Assembly: GCA_025210455.1 (NCBI GenBank) | Contig: JAOARQ010000057.1 | Coordinates: 186,001 to 250,000, forward strand | Reading direction: 5' to 3' | DNA from: Pelagimonas sp. | GTDB taxonomy: Bacteria; Pseudomonadota; Alphaproteobacteria; Rhodobacterales; Rhodobacteraceae | DNA length: 64,000 bases | Part shown: positions 43,542 to 52,255 of the stretch, one piece after another | How the letters are laid out: the number at the start of each line of letters is the position of its first letter | Numbering within the stretch: position 1 is the stretch's first letter | The notes under the pieces: generated by a model | What the model saw: the letters and a program-made list of their open reading frames with translations, nothing else | The model's database searches: none | Told to the model about the DNA's origin: nothing | Program-made: the position numbers and the translations under genes

Positions 43542-45500
43542 ATGGCAGACGATCTTTTGACACCGCAGGAAGACACCAAGTACAACGCGTCCTCCATCAA
43601 GGTGCTCAAAGGCATGGAAGCGGTGCGCATGCGCCCCGGCATGTATATCGGCGGCACCGATGAACGCGCGCTGCACCATATGGCGGCCGAGATCCTCGAT
43701 AACTCGATGGATGAAGCGGTGGCCGGTCATGCCAGCCGCATCGAAGTTGAACTGCACGCAGATTATTCGCTGACCGTCCGCGACAATGGCCGTGGCATCC
43801 CGATTGATCCGCACCCGGATGATCCGAGCAAGTCCGCGCTTGAGATGATTTTCACCGAGCTGCACGCAGGTGGTAAGTTTAACGGCGATGCCTATGAAAC
43901 CTCGGGCGGTTTGCACGGGGTTGGGGCGACGGTTGTCAACGCCCTGACCGATAGCCTTGTGGTGCAGGTTGCCAAAAATAAAGAAGTGCATGAGATCCGC
44001 TTTTCCAAAGGGGTGCCTCTGACCGGACTTGAGAAGATCGGCGCTGCCCCCAATCGGCGGGGCACCACTGTGACCTTCCATCCCGATGCTGAAATCTTTG
44101 GCTCTCACAAATTTAAACCGGCGCGTCTGCTGCGCATGGTGCGGTCAAAGGCCTATCTGTTTGCCGGCGTTGAAATCCGTTGGAAATCGGAAATTAACGA
44201 TGGGGAAACCCCGACCGAGGCAACCTTTCACTTTCCGGGCGGCCTGTCTGACTATCTGGTGGAAACTCTTGGGGCATCGACCACCTATAGCGAAAAACCG
44301 TTTTCAGGCGTGGTTGATTTCAAAGAGAAATTCGGCACTCCGGGCAAGGTGGAATGGGCGATCAACTGGACGCCCTCCCGCGATGGTTTTATCCAGTCCT
44401 TCTGTAACACCGTGCCCACCCCCGAAGGGGGCACCCATGAGGCTGGTTTTTGGGCGGCGATCCTGAAGGGTATCCGCGCCTATGGGGATCTGGTCAGCAA
44501 CAAGAAAGCCGCGCAGATCACCCGTGATGATCTGATCACCGGCGGTTGCGCGCTGGTGTCCTGCTTTATCCGCGAACCTGAATTTGTCGGCCAGACCAAA
44601 GACCGCCTGGCCACCACCGAAGCGCAGCGTCTGGTGGAAAACTCTGTTCGCGACCACTTTGATAACTGGCTGGCGGCAGATACCAAATCCGCCGGGGCGA
44701 TCCTTGATTTTCTGGTGCTGCGCGCCGAAGAACGCCTGCGCCGTCGTCAGGAAAAGGAAACCGCCCGCAAATCCGCCACCAAGAAACTGCGCCTGCCGGG
44801 AAAACTGACCGATTGTACCGCCAAAAATCGTGAAGGCACCGAACTGTTCATCGTCGAGGGGGACTCGGCCGGTGGGTCTGGCAAGGGCGCGCGCAATCGC
44901 GAAACGCAGGCCTTGCTCCCGCTGAAGGGGAAAATCCTGAACGTGCTGGGGGCGGCGTCAAACAAGCTGACCTCAAACGCTGAAATCCGCGATCTCTGCG
45001 AAGCGATGGGCGTGGGCTTGGGGACCAAGTTCAACGTTGATGATCTGCGCTATGACAAGATCATCATCATGACCGATGCGGATGTGGACGGGGCGCATAT
45101 TGCATCGCTGCTGATGACGTTCTTCTTTACGCAAATGCGCCCGCTGATTGATCAGGGGCATCTCTATCTGGCCTGTCCGCCGCTTTATCGTCTGACGCAG
45201 GGTGCGCGGCGTGAATATGTTCTGACCGATGCTGAAAAAGAGACCCTGCTGTCCAAAGGTCTTGGTGGAAAAGGGAAAATTGATGTACAGCGCTTTAAGG
45301 GCCTGGGTGAAATGGACGCCAAAGACCTGAAAGAAACCACCATGGATCCCCAGACCCGGACCCTGATCCGCGTCACCATTGACGAGGATGAGCCGGGCGA
45401 AACCGGTGATCTGGTGGAACGTCTGATGGGCAAAAAGCCCGAGCTGCGCTTTCAGTACATTCAGGAGAATGCGAAGTTTGTCGAAGAGCTGGATGTGTAA
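43542..45500 (+). CDS. parE: DNA topoisomerase IV subunit B
   Basis: ParE is the ATPase subunit of topoisomerase IV, which decatenates daughter chromosomes. The 652-residue protein has the GHKL ATP site (ILDNSMDEAVAGH, DNGRGIPIDPHP, TSGGLHGVGATVVNAL) and the TOPRIM region (FIVEGDSAGGSGKGARNRE and IMTDADVDGAHI). Length fits ParE rather than GyrB. The start is the ATG at 43542. Confidence 0.94.
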   Translation: MADDLLTPQEDTKYNASSIKVLKGMEAVRMRPGMYIGGTDERALHHMAAEILDNSMDEAVAGHASRIEVELHADYSLTVRDNGRGIPIDPHPDDPSKSALEMIFTELHAGGKFNGDAYETSGGLHGVGATVVNALTDSLVVQVAKNKEVHEIRFSKGVPLTGLEKIGAAPNRRGTTVTFHPDAEIFGSHKFKPARLLRMVRSKAYLFAGVEIRWKSEINDGETPTEATFHFPGGLSDYLVETLGASTTYSEKPFSGVVDFKEKFGTPGKVEWAINWTPSRDGFIQSFCNTVPTPEGGTHEAGFWAAILKGIRAYGDLVSNKKAAQITRDDLITGGCALVSCFIREPEFVGQTKDRLATTEAQRLVENSVRDHFDNWLAADTKSAGAILDFLVLRAEERLRRRQEKETARKSATKKLRLPGKLTDCTAKNREGTELFIVEGDSAGGSGKGARNRETQALLPLKGKILNVLGAASNKLTSNAEIRDLCEAMGVGLGTKFNVDDLRYDKIIIMTDADVDGAHIASLLMTFFFTQMRPLIDQGHLYLACPPLYRLTQGARREYVLTDAEKETLLSKGLGGKGKIDVQRFKGLGEMDAKDLKETTMDPQTRTLIRVTIDEDEPGETGDLVERLMGKKPELRFQYIQENAKFVEELDV

Positions 45501-45902
45501 TCCAGCTTTAAACATCGGCATAGCCTGAACTGTTTTGCTCCCTTTTTGCTCGCTTGGGAATACGCGTCAGATGACCGATTGGCCCATCTGGTTGCGCCTC
45601 ACCTTGTGTGCGCTAAAGGTCCCTTTTCTCGCACCTTCAGGTTGTTCCCTGTGCGCCGGGTCTGTTGTTATGTGCAGCCCGTCCCGGGCCTATGCAAAAT
45701 ACTTCGCGTATGCAGCATTGGCAGCTACCCATCGACATAACGTCAGGTCCCGCGCTTGTGACCCCCAATGTCATAAGGTTTTCCCAGAACCAAAGCGTTC
45801 AATGACGAAAGGCCGGGAGCGATCCCGGTCTTATTCATTTGGGTCTCAAAGAAATCTCAACTTCTTTTCGTCAAAACTATCGCAGTTTCGTTTTAACTGG
45901 GG
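45501..45902. other. 402-bp region between parE and the lytic-enzyme gene
   Basis: No credible protein. Hairpins lie at CAGATG / CATCTG (45568-45590) and at the terminator-like 45811-45830. The long plus-strand open frames here look non-coding (Cys-rich, no start signal). Confidence 0.45.
45811..45830 (+). terminator. Terminator-like hairpin 310 bp after parE
   Basis: Stem GGCCGGGA / TCCCGGTC (one G-U) with a GCGA loop, followed by TTATTCATTT. It is rather far from parE and could instead end an unrecognised RNA. Confidence 0.5.
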
Positions 45903-46634
45903 GTGCTTTTGGCCCGTCTGCTGCTGTCATTGATCCTGTTGTGCTTTGCGCCCCCTCTTTGGGCCGAAGGAATCCTGCCGCGCGCGCAGGGTGCGCTGTT
46001 TGGTGCTGCGAAACCCTTGGTGCAGGTGCATGGGGGGGATGCAGCACAGGGTGGATCGGCCAGCCTGTTTAGTGGAACAACCGGAACTAGCCTTTTTGCA
46101 CCCTATCCCGAACGTGCGAAACGCGGGCGTTTGGCTGTGCCGCTTGGCGGATCTCAGGCGGATCGCATCTTATCGGTGATCGCCAAGGCTGAGGCAGGGC
46201 GCAGTGGTTATGATGCGGTGAATTACGGTGCGCGGATAAAGCCGCCAAAAGCGCCGTCGCAGATGACAATCGGCGACATCTACAAATGGATACGCCAGAC
46301 ACCGGGACAGCCACATGCCATTGGCCGCTATCAATTTATTCCCAAAACCCTGCGCCGGTTGGTGAACAGTCAGGGCCTTAGCACGCAGACCCGGTTTTCG
46401 CCACGCGTGCAGGATCAACTGGCACGGCAACTGCTGCAAGAGGCGGGGTTGAGCGAATTCAAACGCGGTGCTCTTGGCCGCAAGGCGTTTATGCGCAACC
46501 TGTCCAAGATCTGGGCCGGGCTGCCATTGTCCAATGGGAAGTCTTATTATCAGGGATATGCCGGAAACAAGGCAACGATGAGCTGGTCAGATTTTGATCG
46601 CTCCATGCAGCTGATCTTTCCCGGGCGCACATGA
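45903..46634 (+). CDS. Secreted lambda-R-like peptidoglycan lytic enzyme
   Basis: This 243-residue protein starts at a GTG and has a signal peptide (about 1-21). From about residue 85 it resembles phage lambda R-type lytic transglycosylases (GH104-like). VIAKAEAGRSGYDAVNYGA holds the probable catalytic Glu; IGRYQFIPKTLRRLV, FSPRVQDQLARQLL and NLSKIWAGLPL follow in the same order as in lambda R. No phage genes are nearby, so this is a host-adopted cell-wall enzyme or a relic. A GC-rich hairpin at 46633-46660 overlaps its 3' end. Confidence 0.55.
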   Translation: MLLARLLLSLILLCFAPPLWAEGILPRAQGALFGAAKPLVQVHGGDAAQGGSASLFSGTTGTSLFAPYPERAKRGRLAVPLGGSQADRILSVIAKAEAGRSGYDAVNYGARIKPPKAPSQMTIGDIYKWIRQTPGQPHAIGRYQFIPKTLRRLVNSQGLSTQTRFSPRVQDQLARQLLQEAGLSEFKRGALGRKAFMRNLSKIWAGLPLSNGKSYYQGYAGNKATMSWSDFDRSMQLIFPGRT

Positions 46635-46660
46635 CGGGGGCGGATCGGCACCGCCCCGTC
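46633..46660. terminator. Hairpin between convergent genes
   Basis: GACGGGG-G-CGG pairs with CCGCCCCGTC (one bulged G) around a 7-nt loop, between the lytic-enzyme gene and the DUF1150 gene. T-tracts are weak. Confidence 0.35.
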
Positions 46661-46666
46661 TGGGGT

Positions 46667-46894
46667 TTAATGCACCGTTACCGGCGAATAATCATTCTGA
46701 CGCGCCAGTTCAAAGGCCAGGGCGCGTTCCTTGACCAGTGCCAGACGTTCGCCATCAGCGCGGTGCACCGCATAAAGCGTATCGCAGTCGTCAACCTGAT
46801 CCTGCACATCCAGTGGAAGATCCGTCACATCCACCGTGCGCACATAGACAAGACGACCTTCGTCAGATTTGTTGAAGTCGTATCTGCTGTTCAT
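46667..46894 (-). CDS. DUF1150-family protein
   Basis: This is a 75-residue soluble protein with the DUF1150 pattern RLVYVRTVDVTDLP, LYAVHRADGERLALV and ALAFELARQNDYSPVTVH. In Rhodobacterales it is usually encoded next to a small heat-shock protein, as here (3 bp after the hsp20 stop). Function unknown; a helper role in the heat-shock response is inferred from the pairing. Confidence 0.85.
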   Translation of the reverse strand: MNSRYDFNKSDEGRLVYVRTVDVTDLPLDVQDQVDDCDTLYAVHRADGERLALVKERALAFELARQNDYSPVTVH

Positions 46895-46897
46895 ACT

Positions 46898-47308
46898 TTA
46901 CCCCTTCTTGATCTGAATAGTTTGCACAACCGCCTGCGGGCGGATCAGCGTCAGGTCCACGTGCAGCAGCCCGTTTTCCATCAGCGCTTCGCCAACTTCG
47001 ACCCCGTCTGCCAGTACGAAACTGCGCTGAAACTGACGCGATGCGATGCCGCGGTGCAGGAAAATCCGCTCAGAGCCATCATCGCCCTGCCGTCCGCGGA
47101 TCACCAGCTGCCGATCCTCAACCGTGATCGACAGGTCACTTTCCGAAAACCCCGCCACGGCCAGCGTGATGCGATAGGAATCATCGGAGGTTTGTTCAAT
47201 GTTGAAAGGCGGGTAGCCTTCGCTGCTTTTTGCCGTCCGCTCCAGCAGGCGTTCAAGCTGTTCAAAGCCCAGCATGTGCGGGTAGGAACCCAGGGTCAGT
47301 TTGGTCAT
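46898..47308 (-). CDS. Hsp20-family small heat-shock protein
   Basis: This 136-residue holdase chaperone has an alpha-crystallin domain (about 35-125) from YPPFNIEQTSDDSYRITLAVAGF to GLLHVDLTLIRP. The ATG at 47308 has AAGGA 7 nt upstream; the longer frame crosses the promoter. A good sigma-32-type promoter lies upstream (47375-47403). It forms an operon with the DUF1150 gene. Confidence 0.92.
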   Translation of the reverse strand: MTKLTLGSYPHMLGFEQLERLLERTAKSSEGYPPFNIEQTSDDSYRITLAVAGFSESDLSITVEDRQLVIRGRQGDDGSERIFLHRGIASRQFQRSFVLADGVEVGEALMENGLLHVDLTLIRPQAVVQTIQIKKG

Positions 47309-47374
47309 CAAGACGTCCTTTTGATAAGCGACAGTCGGTGCAATGGCCCCATCCTGGCGACCTCTGCCTTTCAA

Positions 47375-47403
47375 ATATGGGAAGACTCTGACAGGCGCGC
47401 AAG
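47375..47403 (-). promoter_or_regulatory. Sigma-32-type heat-shock promoter for hsp20
   Basis: On the minus strand, CTTGCGC (-35, 47403-47397), a 14-bp spacer and TCCCATAT (-10, 47382-47375) match CTTGAAA-N11-16-CCCCATnT well. The start codon of hsp20 lies about 67 bp downstream of the -10 element. Confidence 0.6.
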
Positions 47404-47469
47404 GGGCTTTGCGCAAACCATTCGAAACGCTATATTAAACTTGTAACGTCCAGCAAAAGGATGACTGCC

Positions 47470-47694
47470 ATGAACGCCCCCACAGATCTGTCGATGAAAA
47501 CCGACGATGTCCTGCGGGTTGAGCTAGAAGTCTTTCGCCAGGAACACCGCGATCTGGATGATGCCATCCGGGCGCTGCAGGCGACAGGCACCTTTGATCA
47601 ACTGACCTTGCAGCGGTTGAAAAAGAAGAAACTTCAACTCAAAGATAAGATTTCCATTATCGAAGATCGCCTGACCCCGGATATCATTGCTTAG
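47470..47694 (+). CDS. DUF465 (YdcH-like) protein
   Basis: This is a 74-residue helical protein with the DUF465 pattern: an acidic/basic coiled segment VELEVFRQEHRDLDDAIRAL and then QRLKKKKLQLKDKISIIEDRL. Function unknown. I chose the ATG at 47470 because AAGGA lies 8 nt upstream; an ATG at 47461 overlaps that site. It is divergent from hsp20 and is followed by purE 72 bp downstream. Confidence 0.85.
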   Translation: MNAPTDLSMKTDDVLRVELEVFRQEHRDLDDAIRALQATGTFDQLTLQRLKKKKLQLKDKISIIEDRLTPDIIA

Positions 47695-47766
47695 GATCAA
47701 CCGGGTCGCATTGCCCCTGATGGCAATCCGACTATAGTGCGCGCTCCTATTCTTTGGGGGAATCTG

Positions 47767-48255
47767 ATGAGCGCGATCAAAGTTGGCATTATCATGGGCA
47801 GCCAGTCGGACTGGCCCACCATGCAAGAAGCATCCGATGTTCTGACCGAACTGGGCATTGAGCACGAGGTCAAGATTGTTTCGGCGCATCGCACGCCGGA
47901 TCGTCTGTGGGACTATGGCAAAACCGCTGTGGATCGTGGTTTGCAGGTGATCATCGCCGGTGCGGGCGGCGCGGCGCATCTGCCGGGGATGATGGCGTCA
48001 AAAACCCGTGTGCCCGTGATCGGCGTGCCGGTGCAGACCCGTGCATTGAACGGTGTTGATTCTCTGTATTCGATCTTGCAAATGCCGCGTGGTTTCCCGG
48101 TGGCGACCATGGCGATTGGAGCCGCTGGCGCCAAAAACGCAGGGCTGATGGCTGCGGGCATTCTGGCGTTGCAGGATTCTGATCTGGCGCAGCGGCTTGA
48201 TGACTGGCGCACGGCGCTTTCTGCGTCTATCGCTGACGAACCCACCCGTGATTGA
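47767..48255 (+). CDS. purE: N5-carboxyaminoimidazole ribonucleotide mutase
   Basis: PurE converts N5-CAIR to CAIR in purine synthesis. The 162-residue protein has the signature [13 protein letters not shown] near the N-terminus, the SAHRTPDR motif and [14 protein letters not shown] chose the ATG at 47767; the longer frame begins in the promoter region. purK starts 9 bp after its stop, the usual purEK operon. Confidence 0.95.
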   Translation: MSAIKVGIIMGSQSDWPTMQEASDVLTELGIEHEVKIVSAHRTPDRLWDYGKTAVDRGLQVIIAGAGGAAHLPGMMASKTRVPVIGVPVQTRALNGVDSLYSILQMPRGFPVATMAIGAAGAKNAGLMAAGILALQDSDLAQRLDDWRTALSASIADEPTRD

Positions 48256-48264
48256 GGCCCAGAC

Positions 48265-49329
48265 ATGACCACACAGCTTCCCACCGGATCGACCATTGGT
48301 ATCCTTGGCGGCGGCCAGCTTGGCCGGATGCTTTCTGTTGCGGCCAGCCGCCTTGGGTTCAAAACTCATATTTTTGAGCCGGGCGCAAACCCGCCGGCCG
48401 CTGATGTGGCGCATAGCGTGACCACCGCTGCCTATGAAGACGAAACCGCGCTGCGCGCCTTTGCGCAGTCGGTTGATGTGATCACCTATGAGTTTGAAAA
48501 TATTCCAACTTCGGCCCTGGATATTCTTGAATCTGAACGCCCGATTTTCCCCAGCCGCGAAGCGCTGCGCGTATCGCAGGATCGCCTGACAGAAAAGACA
48601 TATCTGCAAGAGCTGGGCCTGCAGACCGCACCTTTTGCAGATGTGTCAGATGCCGACAGCATGCAGGCCGCGATAGAGAGTATCGGTGCGCCGTCCATCC
48701 TGAAAACCCGGCGATTTGGCTACGATGGCAAAGGTCAGGCGCGGCTGAAGACGCCAGAAGATGCAGATCAGGCGCTGGCAGATATGCAGGGTGCACCGGC
48801 TGTGCTGGAGGGCTTTGTGGACTTCTCGATGGAGATTTCTGTCATTGCGGCCCGTGCGCAGGATGGTCAGGTTGCAGCCTTCGATCCCGGCCAAAATGTA
48901 CATAAGAATGGTATTCTGGATACCACCACCGTGCCTGCAACCCTGCCTGCACGGTTTCTGACCGATGCGGTTCTGGCGGCGGGTAAGATCCTGAACGCGC
49001 TGGATTATGTCGGGGTGATGGGGGTCGAGTTCTTTGTCACGCCGCAGGGGTTGATCGTGAATGAGATTGCGCCGCGCGTGCATAACTCGGGCCATTGGAC
49101 ACAGAATGGCTGTGCGATTGACCAGTTCGAGCAGCATATTCGCGCCGTGGCGGGCTGGCCATTGGGGGATGGCAAGCGCCACGCGGATGTGGTGATGGAA
49201 AATCTGATCGGTGATGATATGGATCGGGTGCCCGCGCTATCCGCTGACCCAAGCTGCGCCTTGCACCTATATGGTAAGGCGGAAACAAAGCCCGGTCGCA
49301 AGATGGGCCATGTGAACCGCATCACCTGA
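48265..49329 (+). CDS. purK: N5-carboxyaminoimidazole ribonucleotide synthase
   Basis: PurK carboxylates AIR with ATP and bicarbonate to give N5-CAIR for PurE. The 354-residue ATP-grasp protein begins with a nucleotide-binding fold GILGGGQLGRM. It carries KTRRFGYDGKGQ in the ATP-grasp domain and NEIAPRVHNSGHWT near the C-terminal catalytic region. It is the second gene of purEK and is followed by a strong terminator. Confidence 0.95.
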   Translation: MTTQLPTGSTIGILGGGQLGRMLSVAASRLGFKTHIFEPGANPPAADVAHSVTTAAYEDETALRAFAQSVDVITYEFENIPTSALDILESERPIFPSREALRVSQDRLTEKTYLQELGLQTAPFADVSDADSMQAAIESIGAPSILKTRRFGYDGKGQARLKTPEDADQALADMQGAPAVLEGFVDFSMEISVIAARAQDGQVAAFDPGQNVHKNGILDTTTVPATLPARFLTDAVLAAGKILNALDYVGVMGVEFFVTPQGLIVNEIAPRVHNSGHWTQNGCAIDQFEQHIRAVAGWPLGDGKRHADVVMENLIGDDMDRVPALSADPSCALHLYGKAETKPGRKMGHVNRIT

Positions 49330-49340
49330 AAATAAGATCA

Positions 49341-49360
49341 AGAGGGCCACAAGGCCCTCT
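49341..49360 (+). terminator. purEK terminator
   Basis: 8-bp stem AGAGGGCC / GGCCCTCT with an ACAA loop and a TTTTGTTTT tail, 12 bp after purK. Confidence 0.9.
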
Positions 49361-49373
49361 TTTTGTTTTGATG

Positions 49374-50516
49374 TCAGGTCAGAAAACGGTCGGCGACATC
49401 GCCGCTCATCCAGGCAACTTTGCCGCCTGAAATGGTGGCCACGATGCGGCGGGTTTCTGGCTCCATCACCACAAGATCCGCGCGCAATCCCGGCTCCAGC
49501 CGCCCGCGATCTGTCAGCCCAAGCATCGCGGCAGGCCCTTCGGACAGCATTTTCCAGGCGCGGGTTTCATCGCACAGCCCTTTTTCCACCACACGCCAGG
49601 CCGCGCGGGCAGGGGAAGGGTAGTGATAATCCGAAGCCATGGCGTCACAGAGATCCTCGGCAATCAATTTTTGTGCCGACACATTGCCCGCGTGGCTGGC
49701 CCCGCGCACCACATTGGGCGCACCAAGGATCACCCATTCGCCGTTTTCCTTGGCCGCGCGCGCGGCCTCCAGCGTTTCGGGGAATTCGGAAATCATCACG
49801 CCCCGCGCGCGCCATTCTGCCCGCTGCGCCGGGGTGTTGTCATCATGGCTGCCCATGCGAATGCCTTTTTCGGCAAAGCGCGCGCAGACCCCATCCATCG
49901 CGGCGGGCACCTGATCGGTCAGGGCATGCAGCCCCTGCATCAGTTCCAGATGCGCTTCGGGGCTGCGGCCTGATTTCAGTGCCTGACCCGTCAGCCGCGA
50001 TGGTTTGCGCCCCTGTGACAGGCGATCATGTGGCAAGTGATCGTTGAACACCACATAGCGGATGCCCCAGTGATCAACCGCCTGTTCCATTTCCGGGAGG
50101 GTTTCGATGTAATGGGTTTCAAAGCGCAGTTGCAGGTGCAGATCAATCGGAATGCTGGGTGCCATATTGCGCACCGAGGTAAAGACCTTGCCTGCAAAAT
50201 CCGGGCCGCGCATTCCACCTTCCCAAGACCAGAACTGGGCCAGAACCGCCGTGGTGATGCCATTGGCCGCCAGTTCCGCCGAGACAGCGACAATCCCAGT
50301 ATCACGTTCGCGCAAAGCGCCACGGCGCGGGGCCATATGGCGTTCGAAACCATCGCCATGGGTATCAATGATCCCCGGCAGCACGTCATAGCCGCTTAGA
50401 TCAATCTCGCGCCCTGCGGGGTGATCGACGATCATCCCATTTGCCAGCGTCAGTGCGCTGTCATCCCATCCGTCCGGGCGCATCACACGTGCGCCCCGCA
50501 ATGTCAGTTCAATCAT
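49374..50516 (-). CDS. phnM: PhnM-like phosphonate-pathway diphosphatase
   Basis: PhnM hydrolyses ribose-1-methylphosphonate-5-triphosphate to the monophosphate and pyrophosphate in C-P lyase phosphonate use. The 380-residue amidohydrolase shows DTHGDGFERH (metal ligands), GSHDDNT and SDYHYPSPARAA, which match PhnM. No other phn genes lie in the window, so the gene is either separated from its pathway or acts on another substrate. Its start overlaps the end of the upstream hydrolase by 8 bp, showing co-transcription. Confidence 0.8.
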   Translation of the reverse strand: MIELTLRGARVMRPDGWDDSALTLANGMIVDHPAGREIDLSGYDVLPGIIDTHGDGFERHMAPRRGALRERDTGIVAVSAELAANGITTAVLAQFWSWEGGMRGPDFAGKVFTSVRNMAPSIPIDLHLQLRFETHYIETLPEMEQAVDHWGIRYVVFNDHLPHDRLSQGRKPSRLTGQALKSGRSPEAHLELMQGLHALTDQVPAAMDGVCARFAEKGIRMGSHDDNTPAQRAEWRARGVMISEFPETLEAARAAKENGEWVILGAPNVVRGASHAGNVSAQKLIAEDLCDAMASDYHYPSPARAAWRVVEKGLCDETRAWKMLSEGPAAMLGLTDRGRLEPGLRADLVVMEPETRRIVATISGGKVAWMSGDVADRFLT

Positions 50517-51312
50517 CCAATCCCTCGGAACAGATCCCTATTCGGCACGACAGCGCCAAGAGATCAAACCGGTCGATCCAGCGTACATTCAGATCAAACC
50601 TGCCTTCCTCAAGGAACAGCGCTGTCTGCACCATCACTTTGGGGGACTGCATGATGAAAGTATGCGTCGCTGACAAGGTCAGATGTGCATGCATACCCAG
50701 AACTTTTGTCGCCTCGACCGAGACTTTGCCATCGTCGATGCCGGGCACGATCGAAGAAAAGTAAGGGCTGATGGTGGATCTGCCTGCAATAACGCCCAGG
50801 GTGAAATCCACGGGCGGCAGGGCTTTGGGAAGGGCATCAGCGCCTGTGCCCAGCTGCAGACCGGCAGGGCCATTCATCCACTCAAACAGCTCCATCCCGC
50901 CCAGTTCATCCACCAGTTCGCTGCCCTGATTTGGCGGGGCCAGCATCACCACGCGACCCAGTTGTGCGGGCCGGTTGTCTTTCAGCCAGACACGCAACAG
51001 GATGCCACCCATGGAGTGGGTCACGAAATGGATGCGTCTAGGCCCACAGGCCCGGACAGAGCGCGGCAGCGTATCATCCGCAAGGGCCTGCACCCGCGCC
51101 TGAGTAGAGGGGTAGTCAGGCACCACCACCACATAACCACGGGTTTTGAAATACTCTTCCATCAAAGCAAAAGAATGACGGCTGCGCGCCAACCCATGCA
51201 GCATGATGATGCAATCGCCGGGGCGGGCGGCGGTATTGGGCGACATCCGGGCCAAGGCGGGCTGGCCGACTGCAACGGACATCAACAAAGCGATCAAAAC
51301 AAAAATACGCAT
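50509..51312 (-). CDS. Exported lipase-like alpha/beta hydrolase
   Basis: This 267-residue protein has a signal peptide (about 1-22). The oxyanion segment is IMLHGLARSRHSF and the nucleophile elbow is FVTHSMGGILLR (Ser in THSMG). A triacylglycerol lipase/esterase type is likely. I chose the ATG at 51312; the frame upstream is not signal-like. It overlaps phnM by 8 bp. Substrate unknown. Confidence 0.78.
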   Translation of the reverse strand: MRIFVLIALLMSVAVGQPALARMSPNTAARPGDCIIMLHGLARSRHSFALMEEYFKTRGYVVVVPDYPSTQARVQALADDTLPRSVRACGPRRIHFVTHSMGGILLRVWLKDNRPAQLGRVVMLAPPNQGSELVDELGGMELFEWMNGPAGLQLGTGADALPKALPPVDFTLGVIAGRSTISPYFSSIVPGIDDGKVSVEATKVLGMHAHLTLSATHTFIMQSPKVMVQTALFLEEGRFDLNVRWIDRFDLLALSCRIGICSEGLDD

Positions 51313-51388
51313 GGCCCCAGATGTAGGGCGAGATTGCAAAGATACAAAGAACAAACCCAAAGTGCCGCTACGTCCGGTTGTTTTCTGC

Positions 51389-52222
51389 CTATCTGCGCAG
51401 CACCGCCAGCGCGACGCCGCCCAAAACCAGTACCGATGCGATAATGAACTGGGTGGTCAGTGGCTCGTTCAGGAATGCCATTCCGCCGCCCATGGCGATC
51501 ACCGGTACGGTCAGCTGCGCGACGGAGGCTACGCTGCGCTGTAGCTCAGGCAAGATGCGATACCACAGCGCATAGCCCAAGCCCGAGGTCACCGCGCCCG
51601 ACATAATCGCCAGAACGACGCCAGACATGGGCCAGCCGCCAGTGGGGGCGGCAATCAATAGCGCCAGCAGCACCCCGACAGGGGCCACCAGCACAAAGTT
51701 CACCGCAGTAGACACCAGCGGATCGCGTGCATGTTTCCCGGCCAGTGAATAAAGCCCCCAGCCAATACCCGCTACAACCATGGCCAAAGCCGCCTGCAGA
51801 TCGACACCCGTTCCAGTGGGGCGCAACAGGTAGATCAGCCCAGCAAAGGCCACACCCGATCCGATCCAACGCAGGGCAGGGGGCCGTTCACCGGCGATCA
51901 CCCCGCCGGCAAACATGGTGATCTGCACCATGCCAAACAGGATCAGCGCCCCCAGCCCGGATTCCAGCCGCATATAGGCCAGTGAAAACCCAAAGATATA
52001 CAGAAACAGCCCCAGCAGGGCACTGGCGTTCAGCTCATTGCGCCACCCGGCCCATTGGCCTTTCAGGGCCACCAGCAGCGCCAGCACTGCCGCACCAGCC
52101 AACAAACGGATTGTGCCAAACCAAAAGGCATCCAGCCCGGACTCAAAGATCCCGGCGCGGGTCAGAACAGAATTCGCAGCAAAGGCTGCCATGGTCAGGG
52201 CAGTCAGAAGAAACAGGCGCAT
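51389..52222 (-). CDS. EamA/DMT-family transporter
   Basis: This 277-residue membrane protein has ten helices in two EamA repeats, the second beginning near residue 145. It is the third DMT transporter in the window. Substrate unknown. It lies 76 bp upstream of the lipase-like gene in the same direction and may share its transcript. Confidence 0.82.
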   Translation of the reverse strand: MRLFLLTALTMAAFAANSVLTRAGIFESGLDAFWFGTIRLLAGAAVLALLVALKGQWAGWRNELNASALLGLFLYIFGFSLAYMRLESGLGALILFGMVQITMFAGGVIAGERPPALRWIGSGVAFAGLIYLLRPTGTGVDLQAALAMVVAGIGWGLYSLAGKHARDPLVSTAVNFVLVAPVGVLLALLIAAPTGGWPMSGVVLAIMSGAVTSGLGYALWYRILPELQRSVASVAQLTVPVIAMGGGMAFLNEPLTTQFIIASVLVLGGVALAVLRR

Positions 52223-52255
52223 AGCATGTCCTTGGAGGGCATCAGTAATTTTGGA

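Noticed and set aside
45535-45933. 132-residue plus-strand frame after parE
   Set aside because: Cys- and Arg-rich random-looking composition, no start signal, and it crosses a terminator-like hairpin.
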